A stretch of 64,000 bases of DNA from Pleurocapsa minor GSE-CHR-MK 17-07R. Lineage in GTDB: Bacteria > Chloroflexota > Anaerolineae > Aggregatilineales > Phototrophicaceae. Location: assembly GCA_019359125.1 (NCBI GenBank), contig JAHHHY010000014.1:98210-162209 (forward strand), written 5' to 3'. Both the position numbers and the translations under genes were made by a program. The notes beneath the pieces were generated by a model. That model did not search any database. It was given only the letters and a program-made list of their open reading frames with translations, and was not told the origin of the DNA. Shown here piece by piece: positions 17,700 to 25,829 of the stretch. Within the stretch, counting starts at the first letter, position 1, and each line of letters starts with the position of its first letter.

Positions 17700-18497
17700 C
17701 TAAGGGCTGGGATTCACCGGGTCAGGGGCGAGTGAGACGCGTCGGTAAACGGTCGCGGGCGCATCGTCCCGATACAACAGCGCATCCAGCCCCTGTACAT
17801 GGATGCCGCTGGATAACGTAACCAAAGTTTCCCATTCTTCACCCGATGCCAGTTGAATGTCGTCCCATTGATCGACAACGATATCGCCACTGCGAAGCTG
17901 AAGCCGATAGCGCACGGATGTGTTTTCATGATTTTCAATGCCGAGCTGAACTGTTTCCGGGTTTGTGCCTGATGCAGCGGGAAGAAGCCATAACTGTGTG
18001 AAGCCTTCGACCGGGAGATTGATCGTACCGACACGGGCAATAACGACGGCGCTCACGAGCATAAGCGCGGCGGCACCCACCATCGCCGCATGGCCGGGTT
18101 TGATGTGCAGTGGCCGGGTGGGTGCCTCGGTTGCCGCAGGTTGGCGGCGGAGCAGTGCGACGGCGCACAGCACGCCTGTGACTATTGAGAGCAGCAGAAG
18201 CCACGAACCCGGCGTTAATTCCCCGTTGGTGTAGTGAAGGAATAAACCACCCATCGCCGTGATGGCAAGGCTGAGCGGCAGTGCCAGCGTCAGGCGCGTT
18301 GTCAGCGGCAATTCCCCACGAGGCAATACTGCCGAAACGAGGCTGTAACCGGGAAACAGGAAGACGAACGGCAGCATGAACAGCGCGCGGATCGGCGTAC
18401 TCCATCCGAGCAATGTCACAACCACGGCAGCGATTGTCATCCCAATGACCAGGAACAGGTCGGACGATTTTTGCATGGAGGCTTTTTGAAAGACCAT
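17700..18497 (-). CDS. DUF1616-type membrane protein
   Basis: Membrane protein of 265 residues. The N-terminal half has four hydrophobic segments with the DUF1616 pattern (RALFMLPFVFLFPGYSLVSA, then VLPRGELPLTTRL). A fifth segment (about 142-160) leads to a C-terminal extracytoplasmic beta-rich domain (LGIENHENTSVRYRLQL). DUF1616 proteins occur next to surface-glycan genes; no reaction is known. It starts 2 bp after the GT-C-like gene ends, so the two form one transcript ending at the hairpin near 17.58 kb. Possible roles are accessory subunit or scaffold for the membrane transferase. Confidence 0.72.
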   Translation of the reverse strand: MVFQKASMQKSSDLFLVIGMTIAAVVVTLLGWSTPIRALFMLPFVFLFPGYSLVSAVLPRGELPLTTRLTLALPLSLAITAMGGLFLHYTNGELTPGSWLLLLSIVTGVLCAVALLRRQPAATEAPTRPLHIKPGHAAMVGAAALMLVSAVVIARVGTINLPVEGFTQLWLLPAASGTNPETVQLGIENHENTSVRYRLQLRSGDIVVDQWDDIQLASGEEWETLVTLSSGIHVQGLDALLYRDDAPATVYRRVSLAPDPVNPSP

Positions 18498-18499
18498 TT

Positions 18500-20434
18500 T
18501 TAGGGTAGCTCGCTGATATCGTAGAAACGGATATGCCCATCATCGAAAAGACGGCTAACCTGCGGAAAACCATCGAACTTGGTCAGCGCAGACAATGCGA
18601 GGGGGACGACATATTCGTTGGCATTGGGCTCACCCGCTTCAAAATAAACGCCGACTCTGGGCAGTGCGGTAGTCAACCGATCATCGACTAACACATAACG
18701 CAGCGACACCAGTTGCATAAGCTGGCGCTCGACGAATCCAATCTCTTCGGAGACGAAGATCGGCGAGAGATAAATCCCATCGTATTGATGCGTAACCGGG
18801 AACAACTGACCATACGTTGCCAGCAGCAGGGTATTCACACGGTCAGCGGCAATCCGATCTTGTGGATCGAGATGCTGACCTGCCCATTGCGCGGCAGCGA
18901 TGCCCCGTGCTTCGACCGAGCGCGTATCCGCGGATACCAGATACGTTCCAGGCATCCGCGCCCAGGGCGGCCAGCCTGCAATCGACCCGCCGAGAAAGAT
19001 GATCGTGGCCCAGACAGCGAATCCAAACGTCCAGACACGCGCCGGAATGCGAAACCGTCGGTAGGTGCCGATGGCCAACGCCCCAATGCCGATGATGTAA
19101 CCGAGCGCCCAGAAAACAAACTCCGATGAGCGATTGGCAAGCTCCCAGCCCGCAGAGGTGAAGCGAAAGCCAAGCATAATGGGATATATGAATACGACGA
19201 TGGCGAACGCCACCGCCACCGCATTGATGCGATAACGCGGCCACGTTTCCGCGCTGTTTGCTGTCGTGAGCTGGACGCCGCGAGTTTGATGACGTCCGCG
19301 AAAACGCGAACGCCAGACTTGCAGCAAGCCGATGGGCAGGACGACTAAAATAGCCACGATGGAGAGAACACCTACGACTCGTTCCCAAATGGGTGAGACC
19401 TGCCCCGTCGCACCCTGAAACAATTGTCTTCCGCTTTGATCACCCATGATCAGCGCGATAAACTCCGAGACACCACCAGCTAACACCGGACCCAAATATT
19501 CACGCGCCGCATCGCCTGTCACGTTTGTCCACGCTATGACCAAACCAACTGCCAGCGCGATAACCATGCAAATGGGCAGCCATTTGCGCACGCGCCGTTC
19601 GATAATCAGGGTTGTGATCATGAGGACCGACAATAATCCGATGAGCGCATAGGCGGTGAGGTGATGGGTGATGGCGATGGTGGCGAGGATCGGCACCGTG
19701 AGAATGAGAAGTTTCAACAAGCTGTGCTGCCTGAATTGATCGCGAATGATCACGATAATAAGGATACTCGTAGCGAGAGGAAGCGACAGCGTTTCGTAGG
19801 CATACTGTGAACCGAAAAACAGAAAGTTGGAATTGCCCATGTAAAGTAGCGCGGCAATACCGCCGAGCTGTGATGAGCGCCCCGCACGTTCGTAGAAAAG
19901 ATAAAGCGCCAACATGAACGCAAGTCGCGCTACGCCTAACGAAATAATGCCGGAATCGAATACGTTCAGCCCACTCAGGTTTGAGAAAGCGGTTGTGATT
20001 ATCTCTAGTCCGGGATACAGCGGGCTGACGGTCAGAATCGGATTTTCTACGAACAGGCGACCACTCAACAGAATATCGCTTGCTGTGCGCCAATGAAGAA
20101 ATTCATCGTGAAAGGTGAAATTGACGGGGCTGTGCAGCACCTTCACCATATACAGCGCCATGCCCGTGATGACAATCAGACCCAGCCGCTCTTCGCGCCG
20201 TATCGATGGGGATGCCACCCGCAGCGCGGCTGGCGCAAAAATAAGGATAAGGCTGAACCAAAAAAGTGGCGTTCCCCACTCCGCGTTATTCCGGCTGGCG
20301 GTATATGCAATGGCAGCGAAGACCAGCGCAACCGCATGCGACAGCGACAAAATGGGCAGCCATCCCCATACTGTTTGCTGGCTATGTGTACGTGTGACTT
20401 GCTTCTCAATGCTTGTTTCTGCCGAGACTGGCAT
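18500..20434 (-). CDS. Large polytopic membrane protein, GT-C glycosyltransferase-like
   Basis: Membrane protein of 644 residues with about 12 hydrophobic helices and a C-terminal soluble tail (about 500-644). After the second or third helix there is an acidic loop, FTFHDEFLHWRTASDILLSG. Its position and Asp-Glu composition match the first extracytoplasmic catalytic loop of GT-C enzymes that use polyprenyl-phosphate sugars. The C-terminal part (AAQWAGQHLDPQDRIAADRV) resembles the tails of such proteins. Ribosome site GGTGGA precedes the ATG. It pairs with DUF1616. It is inferred to transfer a sugar outside the membrane; specific family not recognised. Confidence 0.65.
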   Translation of the reverse strand: MPVSAETSIEKQVTRTHSQQTVWGWLPILSLSHAVALVFAAIAYTASRNNAEWGTPLFWFSLILIFAPAALRVASPSIRREERLGLIVITGMALYMVKVLHSPVNFTFHDEFLHWRTASDILLSGRLFVENPILTVSPLYPGLEIITTAFSNLSGLNVFDSGIISLGVARLAFMLALYLFYERAGRSSQLGGIAALLYMGNSNFLFFGSQYAYETLSLPLATSILIIVIIRDQFRQHSLLKLLILTVPILATIAITHHLTAYALIGLLSVLMITTLIIERRVRKWLPICMVIALAVGLVIAWTNVTGDAAREYLGPVLAGGVSEFIALIMGDQSGRQLFQGATGQVSPIWERVVGVLSIVAILVVLPIGLLQVWRSRFRGRHQTRGVQLTTANSAETWPRYRINAVAVAFAIVVFIYPIMLGFRFTSAGWELANRSSEFVFWALGYIIGIGALAIGTYRRFRIPARVWTFGFAVWATIIFLGGSIAGWPPWARMPGTYLVSADTRSVEARGIAAAQWAGQHLDPQDRIAADRVNTLLLATYGQLFPVTHQYDGIYLSPIFVSEEIGFVERQLMQLVSLRYVLVDDRLTTALPRVGVYFEAGEPNANEYVVPLALSALTKFDGFPQVSRLFDDGHIRFYDISELP

Positions 20435-20934
20435 TATTCCACCATTCGTGCGATAAGGATTTCATTTGGGTTATGCCATCACGGTGAGCTTTATGACGAC
20501 TGTGGATGGAACGCTCGTTCTATGCCGAATAGATGCACGCGTTCATACGAGGATTTATTGAGGCGCGGCTCACAACAGGCAGAGCTGAACGCCGAACATT
20601 TGAAAGTGTGGGCGGCCGTAGCATTGCGCGGATTGTGAGCGGAGTTGGTTTTACGCCACTTCAGGCTAAAGTAGTCTAGAAGCCGACCAACCTGCCGTGC
20701 ATCACAAGATCAATGCCAGAGAGATTTTACATGATTACATTTAATAATAATCTTAATATCGTTTGAGTGTAGTCGATACGTGGGTTTGTTCATCAGTTAC
20801 TCATACGAAATCAAGCGAACTGACCAGGGAAATGACCGGGATTACTCCCCTGTGTGCCATCATGGATGAAACAGCTTCACCCTCCAGGTCCACGATAGAA
20901 TGACCTAACCCCGAGATAGCGGACGGTGAAAATG
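20435..20934. other. Non-coding stretch upstream of the GT-C-like gene
   Basis: About 500 bp with no supportable gene. It includes an AT-rich segment near 20720-20780. A 12-bp inverted repeat, AAACAGCTTCAC (20869-20880) and GTGAAGCTGTTT (20944-20955), has its right arm at the edge of the transposase remnant. The promoter of the leftward membrane-protein operon is expected at the left end, but no clear boxes were found. Confidence 0.4.
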
Positions 20935-21190
20935 TCAGGGGCAGTGAAGCTGTTTGAAGGCGGGGCGGCTGATATAGCCCAGAGCCGACTCACGGCGCTG
21001 ACGGGCAATGCCAGACCTGTTGGAGCAGCGTCCGACATCACCCGTGCTGAGGACGACCTGGTCTTCCTCGAGCAGACGCAGACCGTTGCCGCTGGTGGAC
21101 TGACTGCCCTGGTCGGAGTGATGCAAGCGCGGCGCATCCCGCTGTCCAACCGCCAGTTTCCAGGCCTCACGGACCAGGGTTTTGGTCAGG
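20935..21190 (-). pseudogene. IS3-family transposase remnant (integrase-core fragment)
   Basis: The minus-strand reading contains APRLHHSDQGSQ, then LLEEDQVVLSTGDVGRCSN. This matches the HHSDRGSQY...SMSxxGNCYDN part of IS3-family OrfB transposases around the second catalytic Asp. The downstream AVAESF-type sequence is lost after what looks like a frameshift, and the rest of the transposase is absent. It is therefore dead. It sits 85 bp from the pdxS 3'-end remnant. Confidence 0.7.
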
Positions 21191-21214
21191 CGTTCACGAA
21201 TTCAAGCAAAACAA

Positions 21215-21251
21215 AAAAGGTGCGACTCTCTGGTTCAGAGCGGCACCTTTT
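21215..21251. terminator. Terminator hairpin beside the pdxS remnant
   Basis: Stem AAAAGGTGC (21215-21223) with GCACCTTTT (21243-21251), an inner CTCT/AGAG stem and flanking A- and T-runs, so it can work in either direction. It lies 24 bp after the stop codon of the pdxS 3' remnant in the pdxS reading direction. It may be the original terminator of pdxS. Confidence 0.75.
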
Positions 21252-21274
21252 GTTTTTATGTCTTTTTCAGTGTG

Positions 21275-21339
21275 TTACCAGCCGCGCTTGGCGATCTTGT
21301 CCGCTTCGGCTAGGCTGCTGACATTGATGCCGGCCATCG
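21275..21339 (-). pseudogene. Detached 3' end of pdxS
   Basis: 65 bp aligning with the last 65 bp of the intact pdxS gene (31338-31402) at 61 of 65 positions, in the same orientation. It reads [20 protein letters not shown] and a stop; the intact gene reads [20 protein letters not shown]. Homology stops abruptly at 21339. No other part of pdxS is present on this side. With the intact gene it brackets the whole phn operon as a direct repeat. Confidence 0.9.
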
Positions 21340-21380
21340 GGATGCCAAGATCAGGGTGACTGCTCCAAATTTCTACCGTC

Positions 21381-21401
21381 ATAAAACCCGCACCACGGGT
21401 T
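21381..21401 (-). terminator. Probable terminator of the phn operon
   Basis: Short stem AACCCG/CGGGTT with a 5-nt loop, followed on the minus strand by TTTTA, about 100 bp after the last phn-operon gene. The stem is weak, so the call is tentative. Confidence 0.45.
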
Positions 21402-21503
21402 AGAAATGATTCGCGACAACACGAGAAAAGACTATAGGTTGATTCACCGTCCGGCAGTCACAGATATACTGAACCATGACAGCTTTTGAACCCTGTGCGC
21501 CAG

Positions 21504-22166
21504 TCAGCTTTGGGCCCCGTATTTGCGGATGAACGACTCGACATCGTTCATATCATCGAGGCGCGCGCCCAGCGTGTCGTGATCCCAATCCCACCACGCG
21601 ATGCGCAGCAGGGCAGCGGCCACATGCTCCGGGAAACGCGGTCGCATCGGCCGGGCAGGCACCCCGACCACGATGGTATAGGGAGCCACATCTTTGGTCA
21701 CCACCGCGCCGCTGCCCACCACTGCGCCATCGCCCACCGAGACGCCAGGCATAATGATGGCGTTGTGCCCCAGCCATGTGTCGTGGCCAATAGTACATTT
21801 GTGGTCGCGCCGCCACTGGAAGAAGTCTTTGTCGTCCGGCCCGAAGCCATACAGCCCGCGCCGATAAGTCATGTGGTGCAGCGTGACGCGCTCCATCGGG
21901 TGATTGCCGGGATTGATGCGCACATGCGAGGCAATGTTGCTGAATTTCCCGATGTCGGCATAGATGATCTGGTTGTCGCCCGCGGTGTAGCTGTAATCGC
22001 CCATCACCGTCTCGACGATCATGCTGTTCGCGCCGATTTCGACATAGCGACCAAAATGCGCATCATAGACCACGACATCGCTGTGAAAGACGGGCTGTTC
22101 GCCCAGCGTCTTTTGCCCGATGCCAGACTTCTCGCCGCGATTGCTGAACTGTGCCACATGCTGCAT
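21504..22166 (-). CDS. Phosphonate-operon hexapeptide-repeat transferase
   Basis: Left-handed beta-helix acyltransferase-like protein, 220 residues. It has hexapeptide repeats (VVVYDAHFGRYVEIGANSMI), the conserved NHPMERVTLHHMTYR, the CIGHDTWLGHNAIIMPGVSV active-site region and VVGVPARPMRPRF. This matches the transferase subgroup repeatedly found at the ends of C-P lyase operons. It begins 7 bp after phnM, so it is the last gene of the operon. The acceptor is unknown; it may modify an aminophosphonate or a ribose-phosphonate intermediate, which is inference from context. Confidence 0.85.
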   Translation of the reverse strand: MQHVAQFSNRGEKSGIGQKTLGEQPVFHSDVVVYDAHFGRYVEIGANSMIVETVMGDYSYTAGDNQIIYADIGKFSNIASHVRINPGNHPMERVTLHHMTYRRGLYGFGPDDKDFFQWRRDHKCTIGHDTWLGHNAIIMPGVSVGDGAVVGSGAVVTKDVAPYTIVVGVPARPMRPRFPEHVAAALLRIAWWDWDHDTLGARLDDMNDVESFIRKYGAQS

Positions 22167-22173
22167 GGTCGTT

Positions 22174-23370
22174 TTACCTCAAGGCATGCACAGCAGACAC
22201 ATGCCGCCACACACGCATGCCATGTGTGTCGCTGTAAATCACATGCCCGGCGCGCATGGTCGTGCGCACACGCGGCACTGGCGTATCTTCCACGAAGACG
22301 ATATCCGCCAGCAGGCCGGGCTGCAAACGACCGCGATCTTCCAGTTTTACCGCATCGGCGGGATTCGCGGTAATCAGGCGCACCGTTTCATGCAGCGGCA
22401 GCACGCCATCGCGCCACAGCTTCCATGCAGCATGCAGCATGGCCGCGGGCACGTAATCCGTCGCCAGAATATCGACCACACCCGCCTTCACCGCGTCGTA
22501 CGCAGACAGGTTGCCGGTATTACTGCCGCCACGATACGCATTTGGCGCGCCCATGATGACATGCATGCCGTGTTCGCGCGCTGCCCGCGCCGACTCGATG
22601 TTGATAGGAAATTCGGACACGGTGACGCCCATCACCGACTGTGCATTTATTTTTTCCAGCGTATCGTCATCGTGCGATGCGGCGATCACGCCATGGGTCA
22701 GCGCCGTGCGGATGATGCGCTCGGCCAGCGACCAGTCACGCGGAGCGGCCTGGATGATTTCGATCTTCGCGGCGATGCGCTCGTACATCGGCTTCAGTTC
22801 TTCGTCGCTGAAGCCCAGCCATTCCTTCATAAACGTCACATAGCGCGATGTGTCGTTGTACTGTCCCTGGCCCGGCGTGTGGTCCATAATCGAGACCAGC
22901 TCCACCATGCCGGCAGCCAGCAGGCGTTCCAGCACCGGCACTGTATCCGGGTTATTGACCTCGAAGCGGGCATGAATGCGGCAGTCGGTCAGCAGGGTAT
23001 GGCGCATGTGATGCAGCGTCTCGATGATGTGCACGGCGGTTTCCTGCGTGCGCAGGTCGCTCGCCTTCCAGGCAAACGCGACAGCCGCGAACGCGGTGGT
23101 GATGCCGGTGGCGGCCAGGCGCTTGTCCAGCTCATGCATGGCCACATCCACCGGAAAACGGGCGCGCGGGCGCGGCTCGATATCGCGCTCGATCATATCT
23201 CCGTGCAGGTCGATGATGCCGGGAATAGCCGTCAGGCCCCCGCCATCAATAGCCTCTGTCACGGGTGCATCGCCTTCCAGCACGCTGGCGATCAGGCCGT
23301 CTCGGATTTCCAGTGCGCCGTGTTCGATCACGCGGTCAGGCAGCACCAGCCGCAGATTATGCATCCACAT
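22174..23370 (-). CDS. phnM: PhnM, ribose 1-methylphosphonate 5-triphosphate diphosphatase
   Basis: Amidohydrolase-family enzyme that removes pyrophosphate from alpha-D-ribose 1-methylphosphonate 5-triphosphate, giving the PhnJ substrate. 398 residues from the ATG at 23370, chosen because GGAG lies 9 nt upstream and the N-terminus MWMHNLRLVLPDRV fits the family; a longer frame to 23427 does not. Metal-site motif is IDLHGDMIERD. Others are VSIMDHTPGQGQYND, ASHDDDTLEKI, MGAPNAYRGGSNTGNLSAYD and ILATDYVPAAML. It overlaps the end of phnL by 14 bp. All recognised motifs look intact. Confidence 0.95.
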   Translation of the reverse strand: MWMHNLRLVLPDRVIEHGALEIRDGLIASVLEGDAPVTEAIDGGGLTAIPGIIDLHGDMIERDIEPRPRARFPVDVAMHELDKRLAATGITTAFAAVAFAWKASDLRTQETAVHIIETLHHMRHTLLTDCRIHARFEVNNPDTVPVLERLLAAGMVELVSIMDHTPGQGQYNDTSRYVTFMKEWLGFSDEELKPMYERIAAKIEIIQAAPRDWSLAERIIRTALTHGVIAASHDDDTLEKINAQSVMGVTVSEFPINIESARAAREHGMHVIMGAPNAYRGGSNTGNLSAYDAVKAGVVDILATDYVPAAMLHAAWKLWRDGVLPLHETVRLITANPADAVKLEDRGRLQPGLLADIVFVEDTPVPRVRTTMRAGHVIYSDTHGMRVWRHVSAVHALR

Positions 23371-24097
23371 GGTTAAACGCTCCATTTGCGCTCGTGACCG
23401 CAGCGCGCAGCACAATTTCCCGGTCAATCAAATGGGCGACGTCTTCCGGATGATGGAACACGCCGATCATCGCCACGCCTTCAGCCTTCAGACGCGTCAG
23501 CCGTCCCACCAGCGATTCACGCGCCCCCGCATCCAGCGACGCGGTCGGTTCGTCCAGCATCAGCAGGCGGCGCGGCATGATAAATGTGCGGGCCAGGTTG
23601 ACTTTCTGCTGTTCTCCACCTGAAAACGTGGTTGGATAGGCCTGCCACACGTCACGTTTCAAGCCAAATTCGTCCAGCAGGGAGGTGGCCTGCGCCTCGG
23701 CATCGGCATACGGGACGCCGGTTTCGAGCAGCGGCTCCATCACAACTTCAAGCGCGCTCACCCGCGGGCGCGAACGCAGAAACTGCGTCACAAAGCCGAT
23801 CTCAGTGCGGCGCAGATGCACGATGTCCACCTCAGCAGCCTGGGCCAGGTCGATCACGCCGTGCTCCGAGGCATACCAGGCGTGCCCGCTGGTCGGGATA
23901 TAGGTGCGGTACAGGCAGCGCAGCAGCGACGACTTGCCCGCGCCATTCGGCCCGGTGATCAGCACAAACTCGCCCTCGTGCAGGTCGAAGGTCAGGTCGT
24001 GAAACACACCGATCTCGCGGCCGAGCTGGTGGATATGAAATTGTTTGGTCAATTGTTGTACGCGAAGCAGCGTCACGTTTGGCATCCTCATCCTCAC
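23357..24097 (-). CDS. phnL: PhnL, ABC-type ATPase subunit of C-P lyase
   Basis: ABC ATPase-like protein of 246 residues. In known systems it docks on the PhnGHIJK core and is needed for phosphonate activation. Walker A GPNGAGKSS, Q-loop at FVTQFLRS, signature FSGGEQQKVNLART, Walker B LLMLDEPTASLD and the switch His in FHHPEDV are all present. Its start overlaps the phnK stop by four bases (ATGA). There is no associated membrane protein, as expected for PhnK/PhnL. Confidence 0.95.
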   Translation of the reverse strand: MRMRMPNVTLLRVQQLTKQFHIHQLGREIGVFHDLTFDLHEGEFVLITGPNGAGKSSLLRCLYRTYIPTSGHAWYASEHGVIDLAQAAEVDIVHLRRTEIGFVTQFLRSRPRVSALEVVMEPLLETGVPYADAEAQATSLLDEFGLKRDVWQAYPTTFSGGEQQKVNLARTFIMPRRLLMLDEPTASLDAGARESLVGRLTRLKAEGVAMIGVFHHPEDVAHLIDREIVLRAAVTSANGAFNHVDA

Positions 24098-24918
24098 AGC
24101 TTGGCATGTACTAGCTGCTGCGTATAGGGGTGCTGCGGGTCATCCAGAATCTGGTCGGTCAGGCCGCTTTCCACCACGTGGCCGTCACGCATCACCATCA
24201 CGCGGTCAGCCAGCGTGCGAATCACGCCCAGGTCATGGCTCACGAGCACAATCGCCAGCCTGCGCTCGCGCTGGAGGCGCTTGAGCGTGTCCAGCACCAG
24301 CGCCTGAATACTCACATCAAGGCCGGTCGTCGGCTCATCCAGCAGCAGCAGCGCCGGTTTCAGCGCCAGCGCCTTGGCCAGCTGCACGCGCTGCTGCATC
24401 CCGCCAGACAGCACGCGGGGCGGATCGTCCATGCGGGCGATCGGGAATTCACTTGCGGACAGGGATTCACGGGCGGCTTCACGTAATGCCGCAAAGCTGC
24501 GCTCCCCGGCGATCAGCAGGCGTTCTGCCACGTTACCGCTGCTGGAGAAGCGCATCCGCAGCCCCAGGTGCGGGTTCTGGTAGACGACGCCAATGTGGTG
24601 AATCTGCACCGTGCGTTTTTCAAAGCGGCCCAGCGACAGCAGATCAGTCTCATACAGTTTAGGGGCAGCACGCAGGCGATACGAGCCTGCTTCAGGCGTC
24701 TCCTCCAGATTAAGCACGCGCAGCAGCGTACTTTTGCCGGAGCCGGATTCCCCCACGATGCCGACCACCTCGCCCGCGTACACATCCAGCGACACATCAT
24801 CCACCGCGATGCGCCGGCCATAACGCCTGACAATGCCATGCGCGCGCAGCAGCGGCGGCTCGGTGACAATCTGCGGCGGGTTAATCCGGGCGGACTGCGG
24901 GCTTAAGGATGCCAGCAT
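24094..24918 (-). CDS. phnK: PhnK, ABC-type ATPase subunit of C-P lyase
   Basis: 274 residues from the ATG at 24918, which has GGGGAG 9 nt upstream. A longer frame to 25041 lies inside phnJ and adds a non-conserved leader. In E. coli PhnK binds the PhnGHIJ core. Walker A GESGSGKST, signature LSGGMQQRVQLAKA, Walker B LLLDEPTTGLD and switch His in SHDLGVIRTL are complete. The C-terminus resembles oligopeptide-transporter ATPases (DDPQHPYTQQLV), as in other PhnK proteins. It overlaps phnJ by 38 bp and phnL by 4 bp. Confidence 0.95.
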   Translation of the reverse strand: MLASLSPQSARINPPQIVTEPPLLRAHGIVRRYGRRIAVDDVSLDVYAGEVVGIVGESGSGKSTLLRVLNLEETPEAGSYRLRAAPKLYETDLLSLGRFEKRTVQIHHIGVVYQNPHLGLRMRFSSSGNVAERLLIAGERSFAALREAARESLSASEFPIARMDDPPRVLSGGMQQRVQLAKALALKPALLLLDEPTTGLDVSIQALVLDTLKRLQRERRLAIVLVSHDLGVIRTLADRVMVMRDGHVVESGLTDQILDDPQHPYTQQLVHAKL

Positions 24919-25819
24919 GGTAAAACTCCCCGTTTTCGTCGTAATAGGTGGACGCCGGCATGATGCCGTTGGCCAGTTTTTCGGCATAGCCGCTGTCTGA
25001 CAGCTCGAATTGCGAGGTGCCGTCTGTCTGCGGAATCTCATTCATGAAGCGGTTGCGCACGCCGGTTGTGCGGCAGGCACGTCCCGACTGGTCCTCCACC
25101 TGAAAGGGCACATCGCTGAATTCCAGTGGCGCCACGGTCGTATATGGGGGCACCGCATAAATGCGCTTCTCACGTCCGGCGCTCAGGATCGTCAGGTGCG
25201 AGGCCAGATGCAGCTTGGGTGTGTCCCAGCGTGGAATCGGGCTGGGGCTGATGATATGGCGTCCATTCACCAGCGACGGATAGCTCGCCCCCTGAATGTA
25301 CTGTTTGAAGCGCACGAGCTGCTCGTACAGGCTCAGCCACATCTGGCCATAGTCCGCGTCGGCATGCATTTGCGCGCTCTTGCTCATATCCGGCTGTACA
25401 GCGCGCAGCGGCTCCGGATCGGGCACTTGCAGAATCAGCACCTGCCCCTCGCGCATACGCTCCTCCGGGATGCGATGGCGGCTTTGCAGCAGGGTCGCTG
25501 CGACAGCATCGGTAGTCGTGGCAGCGCCGCTCATCCGCGCGATGAAACGGCGCAGATTGGCCGCATTCACGCTGTCGTCGGCGCCCTGGTCGATCACCTT
25601 GACGATGCTTTCCGGGCCCACCAGCGCCAGCGTTACCTGCAGGCCGCCGGTACCCCAACCGCGCGCGATGGGCAGCTCACGGCTGGCATACGGCACCTGA
25701 TAGCCGGGCACAGCGATAGCCTTCAGCATGCGGCGGCGCAGCTCGCGTTTGGCGTGCGCATCCAGATAGCCATAGCTGTAGGGCTGCTGCGGCGCCGTCA
25801 GGGAAGATAATGCGGTCAT
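24881..25819 (-). CDS. phnJ: PhnJ, C-P lyase catalytic subunit, lacking the Fe-S cysteines
   Basis: PhnJ cleaves the carbon-phosphorus bond in the C-P lyase core. 312 residues from ATG 25819, with AGGAGG 6 nt upstream. The body is clearly PhnJ: VPGYQVPYASRELP (with the glycyl-radical Gly, residue 39), RGWGTGGLQ, VKVIDQGADDSVNA, SRHRIPE, PSPIPRWDTPKLH, GREKRIYAVPPYTTV. E. coli PhnJ then has CxxC, a third Cys and a fourth six residues on, for the 4Fe-4S cluster and the thiyl radical. Here the stretch reads GRACRTTGVRNRFMNEI and FELSDSGYAEK. Only the first Cys remains (249); the others appear as Thr252, Leu273 and Ala279. It is the only Cys in the protein. The frame is open and flanking residues are conserved, so this looks like a variant, not decay. 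The C-terminus is about 25 residues longer than in E. coli. Confidence 0.93.
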   Translation of the reverse strand: MTALSSLTAPQQPYSYGYLDAHAKRELRRRMLKAIAVPGYQVPYASRELPIARGWGTGGLQVTLALVGPESIVKVIDQGADDSVNAANLRRFIARMSGAATTTDAVAATLLQSRHRIPEERMREGQVLILQVPDPEPLRAVQPDMSKSAQMHADADYGQMWLSLYEQLVRFKQYIQGASYPSLVNGRHIISPSPIPRWDTPKLHLASHLTILSAGREKRIYAVPPYTTVAPLEFSDVPFQVEDQSGRACRTTGVRNRFMNEIPQTDGTSQFELSDSGYAEKLANGIMPASTYYDENGEFYHAGILKPAVRPD

Positions 25820-25829
25820 TCGTGCCTCC

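Noticed and set aside
20877..21321. Larger open frames on both strands over the IS3 remnant
   Set aside because: The only recognisable protein signal is the broken transposase fragment; the other frames have no motif.
24919..25041. 41-residue N-terminal extension of PhnK
   Set aside because: It lies inside phnJ in another frame; the ATG at 24918 has a well-spaced GGGGAG and fits the family start.
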